Assembly: GCA_041920565.1 (NCBI GenBank)
Contig: JBHGXS010000090.1
Span: 117,984-181,983, forward strand
Source: JAGHKQ01 sp041920565
Lineage (GTDB): Bacteria; Bacillota; Bacilli; Bacillales; Bacillaceae_G
Direction: 5' to 3'
DNA length: 64,000 nucleotides
Shown here: positions 41,645 through 50,029 of the stretch, piece by piece
Layout of the letters: each line of letters starts with the position of its first letter
Position numbering within the stretch: the stretch's first letter is position 1
Notes under the pieces: generated by a model
The model's input: only the letters and a program-made list of their open reading frames with translations
The model's database searches: none
What the model was told of the DNA's origin: nothing
Position numbers and translations under genes: made by a program

Positions 41645-41680
41645 GTAAAAAGATGAAGATTGCTCATCTTTTTTACTTAT
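41641..41680. terminator. Bidirectional terminator
   Basis: ATAAGTAAAAAGATGA (41641-41656) pairs with TCATCTTTTTTACTTAT (41664-41680) with one bulged base. It lies between two convergent GNAT genes and includes both stops. Confidence 0.85.
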
Positions 41681-42215
41681 ATTCTTCTCGCAGCAATCCC
41701 ATAATGATAGTGTCATAGTAAGTTCCGTTTACAAACTCGTTTTTTCGCAAACAGCCTTCCACTTGAAATCCGTTTTTTTGGTACGATTTAATGGCTCTTA
41801 TATTTCCGCTCCATGTATCAAGGGTAATTCGTTCCAAATTAAGGGTATAAAATAAGTAATGAATGAGAATTCGAACCGCATCTGTACCATAGCCTTTCCC
41901 CCAATACTCTTTTTCTCCGATGGTAAGCCCTATTTTTGCGCTTCTGACACGCGGATCTACTTCTCTATAGTCTGCCATTCCGATATGATATCCATCTAAA
42001 GTGTAGATGGAAAACAAGTCGTATTCTTTTTTACGGCTAGGTGCTTCTACATTTAAGCTGAAATCCCGATTTAATTGTTCAAAGGAAGCATTGGTAAACC
42101 ACGGAGCACTTCCTGTAGCCCAGTAAGCCACTTCCGGATCGTTTCTCCATCTGTAAACGTTTTCTAAATCGCTTCTGGATTCCGGCCGAAGCTCCACGAG
42201 TGTTCCTCTTAACAA
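41673..42215 (-). CDS. GNAT acetyltransferase (RimJ/RimL type)
   Basis: 180 residues. ESRSDLENVYRWRNDPEV opens the domain, GEKEYWGKGYGTDAVRILIHY is motif A (split loop WGKGYG), and NIRAIKSYQKNGFQVEGCLR closes it, as in ribosomal-protein or amino-sugar acetyltransferases. Target unknown. RBS GAGAGGAGAA before ATG 42215. Confidence 0.87.
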   Translation of the reverse strand: MLRGTLVELRPESRSDLENVYRWRNDPEVAYWATGSAPWFTNASFEQLNRDFSLNVEAPSRKKEYDLFSIYTLDGYHIGMADYREVDPRVRSAKIGLTIGEKEYWGKGYGTDAVRILIHYLFYTLNLERITLDTWSGNIRAIKSYQKNGFQVEGCLRKNEFVNGTYYDTIIMGLLREEYK

Positions 42216-42342
42216 TGATAATTCTCCTCTCAGTTTACGTTTAATTGATGTTTGTCATGTTTTGCAAATTCCCGATTACATAATGTCCTTTCTTCTTATC
42301 ATACCACGCTTTAACGACAAGAATAGATAGTAAATTGCAAAC

Positions 42343-42372
42343 AAAAAGCTAATGAGTGTTCCCTCATTAGCT
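42343..42372 (-). terminator. Terminator of the small gene 42384-42566
   Basis: On the minus strand AGCTAATGAG pairs with CTCATTAGCT, followed by TTTTT (the A run at 42343-42347 on the plus strand). Confidence 0.85.
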
Positions 42373-42383
42373 CATATGAAAAG

Positions 42384-42566
42384 CTATCGAATAACAACTT
42401 CCACCTTAAAGTTTCCGCCGTTTTTTACATACTTCACATCGGTTACTGTACGAGTTTCATTAATGATTTCCACTTTTTCGCCGATACGCGGAATTGCTGG
42501 AACATTATCCCAAATACCAAGCAAATCGCCGTCTTTGTTATCCTTCTCATAAAACCATACTTTCAT
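42384..42566 (-). CDS. Small protein, unknown function
   Basis: 60 residues: MKVWFYEKDNKDGDLLGIW, then IGEKVEIINETRTVTDV and a beta-rich end (FKVEVVIR). ATG 42566 follows GAAAGGGG; an upstream in-frame ATG (42590) precedes that site. It looks like a single small beta-barrel. Family unknown to me. Confidence 0.68.
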   Translation of the reverse strand: MKVWFYEKDNKDGDLLGIWDNVPAIPRIGEKVEIINETRTVTDVKYVKNGGNFKVEVVIR

Positions 42567-43037
42567 GTCCGTGCCCCTTTCATAAACCACTTATACATTT
42601 TTATTCATAATATAACATATTTATTCTAATTTGGGTATATTCTAATTATTTTTATTTTTTGAAAGTGAATAAAGATAAATCTGCAGACCGATATATGTTT
42701 TTATGCTTTCAAATTCGTCTTTTTTCATATTAATTAAAAAGAGATAGTTGATTGTAATTTTCCAGGAGATAAAAGCAAAGGGGCATGTTTGATTAAAATA
42801 AAATTAACTAAAGATCCGGAAGCTGACTTCTTTACCATGCAAGAGCTTTATTCCGATTTCCGAAGATTTGTCAGTTGATACAAGAGAAACGAATCACTTA
42901 GCATTGCGGTCGTTATAGAAGCGTATTGGGAGATGGGGAGTCCATATTGCAATAAATTTCCTGTCAAAATAGGTAGAAAAATGTAAGAATATTTTGTATA
43001 ATTTAAACATACTACTATAATGTGAGGACTGAAGAAC
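42567..43037. other. Intergenic region with a possible 29-codon remnant
   Basis: Mostly AT-rich. TTG 42789, behind AAAGGGG, opens 29 codons (IKIKLTKDPEADFFTMQEL, then DFRRFVS) to TGA 42878. It looks like the first part of a small gene that has lost its end, or a very short gene. No terminator follows. The region also holds the promoter of the SseB gene. Confidence 0.35.
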
Positions 43038-43454
43038 ATGAACAATGCAGACATCCCAGTATTAAATAAAGTTGAAAGTCTCTTACTGTCAGCGAAAGAT
43101 AAGCCGGAAAAACGACGAGAATTTTATGAAGCCCTTTTACAATCACGCGTATTTGTATTTGGTGAAATTATTACAAATCAAGAAACAAATGAGACAAAAT
43201 TAAATCTGCGTTATTTCCAAGGAAACGGACACTGGATCTTGCCGATGTTTTCCCAATTGCATCATGTGCAAGAAAATATGGTACAAGATATGCCGATTTT
43301 GCCAATCATTGTGTCCGAGCTGTTTAAAGTTGTGGATCCGGAAGCAACGGTTGTTTTAAATCCAGGAACGGAAGTAGACAAAACGTTTTTTCCTGAAGAA
43401 GTAAAAGATATTGTATCCGAAAAGATTTTCACTTATTTTCCCAAAAATAAGTAA
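43038..43454 (+). CDS. SseB N-terminal-domain protein
   Basis: 138 residues matching the N-terminal SseB (enhanced serine sensitivity) domain: REFYEALLQSRVFVFGEI, then GHWILPMFSQLHHVQEN and VVLNPGTEVDKTFFPEEV. Bacterial proteins of this family are of uncertain function, though often found near type VII secretion or toxin genes. The ATG follows GTGAGGAC. Monocistronic. Confidence 0.75.
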   Translation: MNNADIPVLNKVESLLLSAKDKPEKRREFYEALLQSRVFVFGEIITNQETNETKLNLRYFQGNGHWILPMFSQLHHVQENMVQDMPILPIIVSELFKVVDPEATVVLNPGTEVDKTFFPEEVKDIVSEKIFTYFPKNK

Positions 43455-43460
43455 AGAGCA

Positions 43461-43495
43461 AAAGCAGAGAGGAGAACGCCTCTCTGCTTTTTTTT
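43461..43495 (+). terminator. Rho-independent terminator
   Basis: AAAGCAGAGAGG (43461-43472) pairs with CCTCTCTGCTTT (43479-43490), then T. It follows the SseB gene. Confidence 0.92.
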
Positions 43496-43567
43496 TCTAA
43501 ATTATGAACCAATCACGCAATCGATAATATATTGTTAGTAGCTTGACCGAGAAAGGAACTGAGGACC

Positions 43568-43702
43568 ATGGCGAAAAACAAGAATTCCAAGAATAAAGCG
43601 GCTTCTAACAAGAATACAAACAATAAAAATACGAACAAAAACAATAAGGGAACAAACAAAGCAAACACACAGAAAACAAATAACAAAGGAAAGAAAAATT
43701 AA
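43568..43702 (+). CDS. Asn/Lys-rich small protein
   Basis: 44 residues made almost only of Asn, Lys, Thr, Ala and Gly (MAKNKNSKNKAASNKNTNNK and so on). ATG 43568 is preceded by AAAGGAACTGAGG, and a terminator begins at the stop codon. The composition recalls small DNA-binding or spore-associated proteins of bacilli, but it has no SASP motif. It was probably missed by ORF callers because of length. Confidence 0.65.
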   Translation: MAKNKNSKNKAASNKNTNNKNTNKNNKGTNKANTQKTNNKGKKN

Positions 43703-43728
43703 CAAGGAACGATCGGTTCCTTGTTTTT
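43701..43728. terminator. Rho-independent terminator
   Basis: AACAAGGAAC (43701-43710) pairs with GTTCCTTGTT (43716-43725), then TTT. It lies between the Asn/Lys-rich gene and the convergent carboxypeptidase gene. Confidence 0.88.
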
Positions 43729-44644
43729 ATTTCACACCCGGTTCAAAAACCAAAGCCTGATCAAGCCCATCCATTGTTACAAGGGCTCCCAGAGGAATTC
43801 CGTGATTAGGCTTACAGTGTCCGATTGGAAAGCCGCTTAAAATCGGCATTCCATATGGGACGATATGATCGTACACTACTTCAGATATAGTCAATGATTC
43901 TTTTCGATTATTGGGGAGGCAATTGTGAAAATCCCCGAGAACAATTCCAAGACAGCCATCAAATTTACCGGCCAGCCGAAGCTGATTCAGCATGCGATCA
44001 ATACGATACGGTTCCTCATCTACATCTTCTATAAATAAAATTTTGTCGGTTGTGTCAATTTCGTAGGGAGTTCCAAGCGTACTTGTTAAAATTGTTAGAT
44101 TGCCGCCTACAAGCGGAGCGGTAACCGAATGAGAAAAGGAAGGATATATGTTTGGATAAATGGCGGAGAATATAAGAGCAGTGGGTTGAAAGAGCTGCTG
44201 AAATGAACTTATCGTCAATTCATCCAGTTCAGCGCCGCCTAATTCTTGCACCATAGGACCATGAAAGGTGATGAAATTTGCTTCCTGTAAGATTGCGATA
44301 TGAAGTGCCGTAATATCACTATATCCCCAAAAGATTTTCGGATTTAACCGAATGAGATCAAAATCCAATAATGGAAGAAGACGTCCGCTTCCATAACCTC
44401 CCCTTGCGCAAATGACAGCTTTTACATTCTTGTTGGCAAAAGCTTCATGGAGATCTCGTGCCCGTACCGCATTGCTCCCGGCCAAATAGGCCCGTTTTTC
44501 AAAAACGGATTGCCCGATTATAACATTCAGTCCTAACTGTTCGAGTTTTGCTTTCCCTTGCATTACTTGTTCGATGTTGACTGCGCTCGCGGGAGCAACA
44601 ATCATGACCGTATCTCCGGACTGTAAAGTCTCCGGTTTTCTCAT
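43727..44644 (-). CDS. LD-carboxypeptidase (peptidase family S66)
   Basis: 305 residues. S66 peptidases cleave the last D-Ala from muropeptide tetrapeptides or act as MccF-type microcin-resistance enzymes. Visible: GDTVMIVAPAS at the start, ARGGYGSGRLLPLLD holding the region of the nucleophile, GYSDITALH, and the Glu/His regions LFIEDVDEEPYRIDRML and FPIGHCKPNHGIPLG. ATG 44644 lies behind AAGGAGGGA; the frame is open to 44740 without a ribosome site. Confidence 0.88.
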   Translation of the reverse strand: MRKPETLQSGDTVMIVAPASAVNIEQVMQGKAKLEQLGLNVIIGQSVFEKRAYLAGSNAVRARDLHEAFANKNVKAVICARGGYGSGRLLPLLDFDLIRLNPKIFWGYSDITALHIAILQEANFITFHGPMVQELGGAELDELTISSFQQLFQPTALIFSAIYPNIYPSFSHSVTAPLVGGNLTILTSTLGTPYEIDTTDKILFIEDVDEEPYRIDRMLNQLRLAGKFDGCLGIVLGDFHNCLPNNRKESLTISEVVYDHIVPYGMPILSGFPIGHCKPNHGIPLGALVTMDGLDQALVFEPGVK

Positions 44645-44770
44645 ACAGATTCCCTCCTTATGTACGACATATATATTCTTCAAGGTCTTGTTGAATCCCA
44701 TATTTCGTATAGAAATTATGAATATATAAATAAAGAACATGAGTTGTTAAAGAAAAGGAAGTGAAATAAC

Positions 44771-45235
44771 ATGATTCAACACATTCATATACAAGATAAG
44801 TCGGAAGCAAAAAGGGTGCTTGCCGTACAAATTCCCGCTTATAAAGTAGAAGCCCAACTAATTGGTTTTTCGGATATTCCGTATTTGTTTGACACGCCGG
44901 AGACACTGCAAGCTTCAGGAGAGACATTTTATGGATATTTTGTTGAGGAAGAATTGGCCGGAGTGATTTCCTATAAAAAAGATAAAAATATTTTAGACAT
45001 TCATCGTTTAGTAGTTCATCCCAGCTATTTCCGAAAAGGAATTGCAGGCAGTTTACTTCAATTTATTCAAGAACGAGAGCCGGTTATACAAAAAATCATT
45101 GTCAGCACAGGAGCAAAGAATGAGCCTGCGATCACGTTATACCAAAAGCATGGGTTTGTAGAGGCAAGAACAATGGAAGTGGCAGATGGTGTATTTATCA
45201 CATGTTTATGTAAGGAAAAGAGAGAATTTGTTTGA
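44771..45235 (+). CDS. GNAT acetyltransferase
   Basis: 154 residues with motif A LVVHPSYFRKGIAGSLLQF and motif B ALTLYQKHGF-like AITLYQKHGFVEARTMEV. The ATG follows AAAGGAAGTG. It starts 127 bases from the divergent carboxypeptidase gene. Substrate unknown. Confidence 0.85.
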   Translation: MIQHIHIQDKSEAKRVLAVQIPAYKVEAQLIGFSDIPYLFDTPETLQASGETFYGYFVEEELAGVISYKKDKNILDIHRLVVHPSYFRKGIAGSLLQFIQEREPVIQKIIVSTGAKNEPAITLYQKHGFVEARTMEVADGVFITCLCKEKREFV

Positions 45236-45316
45236 GAAAATTAGAGGAAAGATTGAAGGGAATTAAACGTATAAAAGGAATAAGTCATATAAAAGCAAAT
45301 AAGAGGAGGACATACA

Positions 45317-46510
45317 GTGAGCACAGTAAAAACAGATTGGCTGCAGGAGATATCAAAGGAAAGGCTTGTAGGATGGAGACGATACTTACATAAATATCCC
45401 GAGTTGTCATTTCAAGAAGAGAAAACTTCCCAGTTTGTATACGAAACGCTATGCTCTTTTGGAAATCTGGAAGTGACACGTCCAACAAAATATAGCGTTA
45501 TGGCAAGATTAATTGGAAAGAAGGATGGAAAAACTGTTGCGATTCGAGCGGATATGGATGCACTGCCGATTTTAGAAGAGAATGAATTTGAGTTTGCTTC
45601 TGCTGTTCCCGGAGTAATGCATGCATGCGGTCATGATGGCCATACGGCTATTTTATTGGGAACTGCGGAGATTTTAGCAAGACATAGGGATGACATTTGC
45701 GGGGAAATTCGATTTCTGTTTCAACATGCAGAAGAGCAGTTTCCGGGCGGCGGCGAAGAAATGGTCCAAGCCGGAGTTATGGATGGGGTTGATTATGTAA
45801 TTGGGCTGCATCTTATGTCAGGCTTAAAAACAGGAAAAATAGGCATTGTATACGGTCCGATGATGGCTGCACCGGATGTATTTGATATTACCATTTACGG
45901 AAAGGGCGGACACGCCGCTCATCCGAAAGAAACAGTAGATCCTATTGCAATTGGTGCCCAAATTGTATCGAATCTTCAGCATATCGTTTCCCGAAACACG
46001 GATGCATTTGAACAACGAGTGGTTACAGTGACTCAATTTCATGCAGGGACAACAGACAATGTGATTCCCGACACTGCTTATATAAACGGAACTGTTCGTT
46101 GCTTCAAGCAGGAGCTGAGGGAAGAAGCGGAAGAAAAAATAGAACAAATTGTCAAAGGAGTTACCTTAGCACATGGAGCAGCGTATTCTTATCAATATCG
46201 ATACGGTTACCGTCCAGTCATTAACAATGATAACGTAACAAATATTATTGAAGAAAGTGCCAAAGAGCTGTTTGGAAAAGAGCAGGTAGTGAGAATTAAT
46301 CCTTCCATGGGAGGAGAAGACTTTTCGGCATTTTTACAGAAAGCTGACGGCTGCTTTTTTAAGGTCGGTTCCGGAAATGAAAAAGAGGAAAGCATATATC
46401 CCCACCATCATCCTCGTTTTACCATAGATGAAGATGCTCTTATCATAGGGGTAAAAATGTTCTTGCATGTTTCACTTCGTTTGTTGAGAGAGGAAGTATA
46501 CGAACTATGA
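45317..46510 (+). CDS. M20-family amidohydrolase (N-acyl-amino-acid amidohydrolase type)
   Basis: 397 residues. M20D motifs: AIRADMDALPI, the metal-binding HACGHDGHTA (about 108-117), and QHAEEQFPGGGEEM with catalytic Glu. The inserted dimerisation domain begins about FDITIYGKGGHAAHPKE. The C-terminal GGEDFSAF carries the last metal-site region. It hydrolyses N-acyl amino acids or similar amides. Start GTG 45317 is behind GAGGAGG. Confidence 0.88.
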   Translation: MSTVKTDWLQEISKERLVGWRRYLHKYPELSFQEEKTSQFVYETLCSFGNLEVTRPTKYSVMARLIGKKDGKTVAIRADMDALPILEENEFEFASAVPGVMHACGHDGHTAILLGTAEILARHRDDICGEIRFLFQHAEEQFPGGGEEMVQAGVMDGVDYVIGLHLMSGLKTGKIGIVYGPMMAAPDVFDITIYGKGGHAAHPKETVDPIAIGAQIVSNLQHIVSRNTDAFEQRVVTVTQFHAGTTDNVIPDTAYINGTVRCFKQELREEAEEKIEQIVKGVTLAHGAAYSYQYRYGYRPVINNDNVTNIIEESAKELFGKEQVVRINPSMGGEDFSAFLQKADGCFFKVGSGNEKEESIYPHHHPRFTIDEDALIIGVKMFLHVSLRLLREEVYEL

Positions 46511-46919
46511 CAAGAATGTGAAGATTTCGGCCAACAGGTTGATGCTGTTTTCCCACAAATGATAGAGTAAAAGCAAGATATAAAAGCTGTACGGATATTA
46601 TACCCTACATACTGAATTCCCCTTATTTGCTGAAGGCTCTGTACAGTTTAAAAAGCAAGAAATCCAAGCGATTTCTTGCTTTTTTATTGTTATGGTATTA
46701 TGTCCTTTTTTTGGTACATATAAATAAAAAGAGCAGCTATAAAACTTTTATAGCTGCTTCAAGCTCCGGATTGGAGAGGGTTAGAGATAGAACCATGTCC
46801 ACTATAAGTATATGTTTTGTAATGAAAGAAGCTTGTATGTTTGTCCACATTTCTATCATTTTACGAAAAATAGTAGAATATCACGAAGGTTAGTAGACTT
46901 TTTAAAAGGAGAGAAAAAT
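46511..46919. other. Intergenic region between the amidohydrolase and MBL genes
   Basis: It holds one terminator (46651-46687), then about 230 bases of AT-rich DNA. The sequence AAAAAGAGCAGCTATAAAACTTTTATAGCTGCTT (about 46726-46759) contains a second hairpin, AGCAGCTATAAAA / TTTTATAGCTGCT, without a following T run on the plus strand. No gene seen. Confidence 0.5.
46651..46687 (+). terminator. Rho-independent terminator
   Basis: AAAAGCAAGAAAT (46651-46663) pairs with ATTTCTTGCTTTT (46671-46683), then T. It probably ends the amidohydrolase transcript. Confidence 0.88.
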
Positions 46920-47831
46920 ATGACGTATGAAGTTCTCTGCCGGTCTCGTTATTTTACATTGTACCAAGTAAAAGATGGCATTTATGCAGCGATTGTAACA
47001 GATGGTTCCGGTGCGTTGGGGAATGCAGGAATCATTGATTTGGGAGATAAAACATTGATTTTTGACACGTTTCAATCTCCGCTAGCCGCAAGTGATTTAA
47101 AAGAAGCGGCCCAAGCTTTAACCGGAAAATCTGTATCCTATGTGGTGAACAGCCATTGGCATTTTGACCATATTCTAGGAAATCAAAGCTTTAAAGAGGC
47201 GGCAATTATCAGTACAAGTAAAACAAGAGAATATATAGAACAGCATGTTCCTCCCTTTCTCGGTGTAGTAAAGCGAAATCCCCAATATCCGACTCTGCTA
47301 AAAAAAGAAGCCAGCGTAACAAACGACTACCAAAAGAGAAAGGAACTGCTTCGAAACGCCAACGATGCCCAGCACGTTGCAGATTATATAGCAAATATTG
47401 AACTAACATTGCCAACAGTAACGATGGAGCAAGAATTATACTTATACGGTTCAAAAAGACAAGCCATATTGATTGATATGGAGACTTGTCACTCTGATAG
47501 TGACGTAGTTTTATATTTGCCGGAGGACCAAGTATTATTTGCAGGAGATGTAGTTTTCCATAATTATCATCCTTCTTTAAAAAGCGGTAATCCAGGTGAA
47601 TGGATTCGAGGTCTGCAAGTCATAAGCGAATGGGGGATAGATCATGTTATACCGGGACATGGAGAAATAGCTTCTCCGGAAGCGATTGAAGAAACAAAGC
47701 AATATATTATCGATATTCAAGACATGGCATCAACATGGAACGGTGAGGATATAGAGATACCAGGACAATATAAATGGTGGGAGGGTCCAAGCTTGTATTA
47801 CACAAATTTGCAGTTTGCAGCGGAGCAGTAA
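46920..47831 (+). CDS. Metallo-beta-lactamase-fold hydrolase
   Basis: 303 residues. Zinc ligands: NSHWHFDHILGN (HxHxDH, about 81-92), the second site in METCHSDSDVVLYLP (His) with Asp in LFAGDVVFHNYHP, and IPGHGEIAS (His). Proteins of this type include glyoxalase II-like and lactonase-like enzymes; the substrate is not evident. ATG 46920 follows AAAAGGAGAG. Own terminator downstream. Confidence 0.87.
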   Translation: MTYEVLCRSRYFTLYQVKDGIYAAIVTDGSGALGNAGIIDLGDKTLIFDTFQSPLAASDLKEAAQALTGKSVSYVVNSHWHFDHILGNQSFKEAAIISTSKTREYIEQHVPPFLGVVKRNPQYPTLLKKEASVTNDYQKRKELLRNANDAQHVADYIANIELTLPTVTMEQELYLYGSKRQAILIDMETCHSDSDVVLYLPEDQVLFAGDVVFHNYHPSLKSGNPGEWIRGLQVISEWGIDHVIPGHGEIASPEAIEETKQYIIDIQDMASTWNGEDIEIPGQYKWWEGPSLYYTNLQFAAEQ

Positions 47832-47835
47832 AAAT

Positions 47836-47868
47836 AAAAACGTCATGAACAGGCATGACGTTTTTATT
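47836..47868 (+). terminator. Rho-independent terminator
   Basis: AAAAACGTCATG (47836-47847), loop AACAGG, CATGACGTTTTT (47854-47865). Confidence 0.92.
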
Positions 47869-48104
47869 TTTACTATGATTGTTTTTGCAAATTTTATTGC
47901 TTTTTCTATCTAAGCAAACAGAGGACATATCTATTTCGCACGATTTGATAGGAATTTAGAAGTATTAAGCTAAATCCATAGTCAATGAATCAAAACCCAA
48001 GATTCATTCAACTCTTTAATGTTTGTAATTCTTGCAGCGCTTTATTTAGACTGTTAAATGATTTAGAAATATATTGGTCTAAAATATAAAAAACATATTG
48101 ACTT

Positions 48105-48119
48105 TGATAATCATTATCA
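48105..48119 (+). promoter_or_regulatory. Fur box 1
   Basis: TGATAATCATTATCA is a perfect 7-1-7 Fur box. It lies just after TTGACT (48098-48103) and covers the spacer before TAATAT (48122-48127), so bound Fur would block RNA polymerase. Confidence 0.9.
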
Positions 48120-48136
48120 ATTAATATAAAAACGTA

Positions 48137-48155
48137 GATAATGAGAATGATTATC
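48137..48155 (+). promoter_or_regulatory. Fur box 2
   Basis: GATAATGAGAATGATTATC matches most of the 19-bp GATAATGATAATCATTATC Fur consensus. Placed at the likely transcription start, it should strengthen iron-dependent repression of the flavodoxin gene. Confidence 0.8.
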
Positions 48156-48350
48156 TATATCATTCATAACCTTATATTCTTTCTGCGATTATATTTCGAA
48201 CGGCTTTACTTTATTGAATAATCATTTCCTAATGTTTCAATATGAATCAGTCTCAATGAAACAGCAAATTGTCATTTGCGGCACAAACCCCTTTGTACTA
48301 ACGGCAGAAGGAATATAAGGATTTTTTAATCGTATTGGAGGAGAAGGAAC

Positions 48351-48809
48351 ATGGCTAAAATCATTATGATTTTTGCAAGCATGAGCGGCAACACGGAAGA
48401 AATGGCAACTCACATTGCTGATGGTGTGCAAGAAGCAGGAGAGGAAATTGAAGTTGTAGACATTATGTCCGGGCCGTCGGCGTCCGCACTTGAACAATAT
48501 GAAGGGATTCTATTAGGGGCCTATACTTGGGGCGACGGAGATTTGCCGGATGATTTTTTAGATTTTTATGATGATATGGATGAAATAGATTTAACCGGCA
48601 AAAAAGCGGCGGTATTCGGTTCATGTGATTCTGCTTATCCGAAATACGGTGCAGCGGTTGATATATTAATAGAAAAATTGCAAGAACGAGGTGCAGAAGT
48701 AGTACTTGATGGCTTAAAAGTGGAACTTACACCTGAGGACGACGATATTGTTGCGTGTCAAAATTTTGGAAAAGAGTTTGTAAAAAAGAGCTTTATGGCA
48801 ATGAAATAA
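48351..48809 (+). CDS. Short-chain flavodoxin
   Basis: 152 residues. The FMN phosphate loop is ASMSGNTEEMA (about 8-18; the consensus is T/SxTGNT), the second loop YTWGDGDLPDDF and third GSCDSAYPKYG. It replaces ferredoxin as electron carrier when iron is short, consistent with two Fur boxes at its promoter; YkuN/YkuP of B. subtilis are the nearest known relatives. RBS GGAGGAGAAGG. Confidence 0.93.
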   Translation: MAKIIMIFASMSGNTEEMATHIADGVQEAGEEIEVVDIMSGPSASALEQYEGILLGAYTWGDGDLPDDFLDFYDDMDEIDLTGKKAAVFGSCDSAYPKYGAAVDILIEKLQERGAEVVLDGLKVELTPEDDDIVACQNFGKEFVKKSFMAMK

Positions 48810-48833
48810 AATGATAAGCAAGGAGGTTACAGG

Positions 48834-49595
48834 ATGCTGACAAAAAAACATTCCATTTCAATTAAAACGCTGGCTGATTATCATCTTCAAGATTTCATCA
48901 GCTGCCCGTATAAATTTTACTATCAGCACATTATGAAGCTGAGCGGGGAAGGTATGGAATGGAAACAAGTGGTGCAACATGCAGTAAATCAAATTGTCAG
49001 CACCTATTATAAGCTACCGTTTGAGCAGCAAACTTCGTTTTGCATCTTGAAGCTGCTTGAGCAATATTGGCGTCCTGTCAGCCCGGCTATATTTGAGTCG
49101 AAAGCTCATTACTATATGGTCACAGCCAAGATCACAGATCATTTGCTGCAGTTTTTGCAGGCGCAGCGACAGCCTCCTTTATTTCTGTACGAAAAATTTG
49201 CTTCATACATAGAAGAGCTAGGAATTCAGCTTTCACTGACCTTTGAAATCGGTGAGTGGTCGCATCGTTCCTTTATATTAAAGAAGTATATGGTAGAGAC
49301 AAATGAAGAGCTTCTTCATCTCTTTCGAACGCTGACGGCAGTGTTTTCCCAAAAAGCATTTGCTGCTTTGCCGGAGCGGATAGAGTTTATTTCTTTGTTA
49401 GAAGGGAAACGATATAAGTATACGCCGACCATGGATGATGTATATGCCGGTATCGAATATTTAAATGCAATGAAAGATTTAGTAACGGAGCCGGAACATT
49501 TTTCGAAAAAAGGACCGACTGCGGATTGTCTCCGCTGTCCTTTCCGCAAACATTGTAAATACGATAAAAGCCGCCTCCCTTCTTTCTTGCAGTAA
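48834..49595 (+). CDS. PD-(D/E)XK-type Fe-S protein (AddB/Cas4-like C-terminal nuclease fold)
   Basis: 253 residues. It starts with DFISCPYKFYYQHI (about 18-31) and ends with DCLRCPFRKHCKYD (about 232-245): one N-terminal and three C-terminal Cys (C-x2-C-x5-C), the iron-sulfur staple of AddB, Cas4 and related nucleases. Between them, the usual Gx(V/I)D...(D/E)xK active site is not evident (the region reads SLTFEIGEWSHRSF...KKYMVE). So it may be an inactive or highly divergent nuclease. It follows the Fur-controlled flavodoxin by 24 bases (RBS AAGGAGG) and probably shares its transcript. Confidence 0.72.
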   Translation: MLTKKHSISIKTLADYHLQDFISCPYKFYYQHIMKLSGEGMEWKQVVQHAVNQIVSTYYKLPFEQQTSFCILKLLEQYWRPVSPAIFESKAHYYMVTAKITDHLLQFLQAQRQPPLFLYEKFASYIEELGIQLSLTFEIGEWSHRSFILKKYMVETNEELLHLFRTLTAVFSQKAFAALPERIEFISLLEGKRYKYTPTMDDVYAGIEYLNAMKDLVTEPEHFSKKGPTADCLRCPFRKHCKYDKSRLPSFLQ

Positions 49596-49616
49596 AGAGA
49601 AAAGGGAGTGGTGAAG

Positions 49617-49763
49617 TTGGAGCAAACCGAAGCAGAAGTAAGAAAGCAGTGGCTGGTTGAGCGTCTCATCGGCTGTAACATTTTTAAAGCCAAAGATGGA
49701 AGGCATCTGTATACTCTTACTGTATTAGAATTAGAAAAGGAATATGAGAGGATTTCCTCATAA
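49617..49763 (+). CDS. Fur-regulated basic protein (Fbp family)
   Basis: 48 residues: VRKQWLVERLIGCNIFKAKD, then LYTLTVLELEKEY, matching the Fbp (FbpA-type) pattern of a K/R-rich helix, LI-x3-(I/V)FK and (L)T-x3-LE-x2-Y. In B. subtilis FbpA-C help the sRNA FsrA in iron sparing. TTG 49617 lies eight bases after AGGGAG; GTG codons at 49608/49611 are possible. Its position in the Fur-controlled cluster agrees with this role. Confidence 0.75.
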   Translation: MEQTEAEVRKQWLVERLIGCNIFKAKDGRHLYTLTVLELEKEYERISS

Positions 49764-49789
49764 AACCATGCAACGGCGCATGGTTTTTT
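49762..49789 (+). terminator. Terminator of the flavodoxin cluster
   Basis: AAAACCATGC (49762-49771) pairs with GCATGGTTTT (49778-49787), then T. It marks the end of the flavodoxin-PDDEXK-Fbp unit. Confidence 0.9.
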
Positions 49790-49851
49790 CATGTTGACAT
49801 GAAATGCTTTTCACAAATTACACTGAACTCAAAAGGAAGGGAGTGTATGTT

Positions 49852-50016
49852 ATGAATGAGCATAGTGTTCTGAAGTGGATGAAAGAAAACAATGCACCGT
49901 TTGCAGTCCGTTTAGAGGTGCTGAAAGCATTCCAGTTATACAAACTCCTCGAAGAATTAGATCGAAAGCTGATGGAAAAAGAAATAGAAGTTGTGGAGCT
50001 TCAAAAGAGGTTATGA
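49852..50016 (+). CDS. Small helical protein, unknown function
   Basis: 54 residues: HSVLKWMKENNAPFAVRLEV, then a predicted coiled coil (LLEELDRKLMEKEIEVVELQ). The ATG at 49852 follows AAAAGGAAGGGAG by about ten bases. Family not recognised. Confidence 0.6.
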   Translation: MNEHSVLKWMKENNAPFAVRLEVLKAFQLYKLLEELDRKLMEKEIEVVELQKRL

Positions 50017-50029
50017 AATAAATGGAACT

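Larger units (their letters stand above)
47869..48350. other. Flavodoxin promoter region
   Basis: About 480 bases without a gene. It contains the two Fur boxes and a promoter. Left of them, 47880-48060, I see nothing beyond AT-rich DNA. The leader between the boxes and the flavodoxin ATG is about 200 bases, long enough for an RNA element, but none was recognised. Confidence 0.5.
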
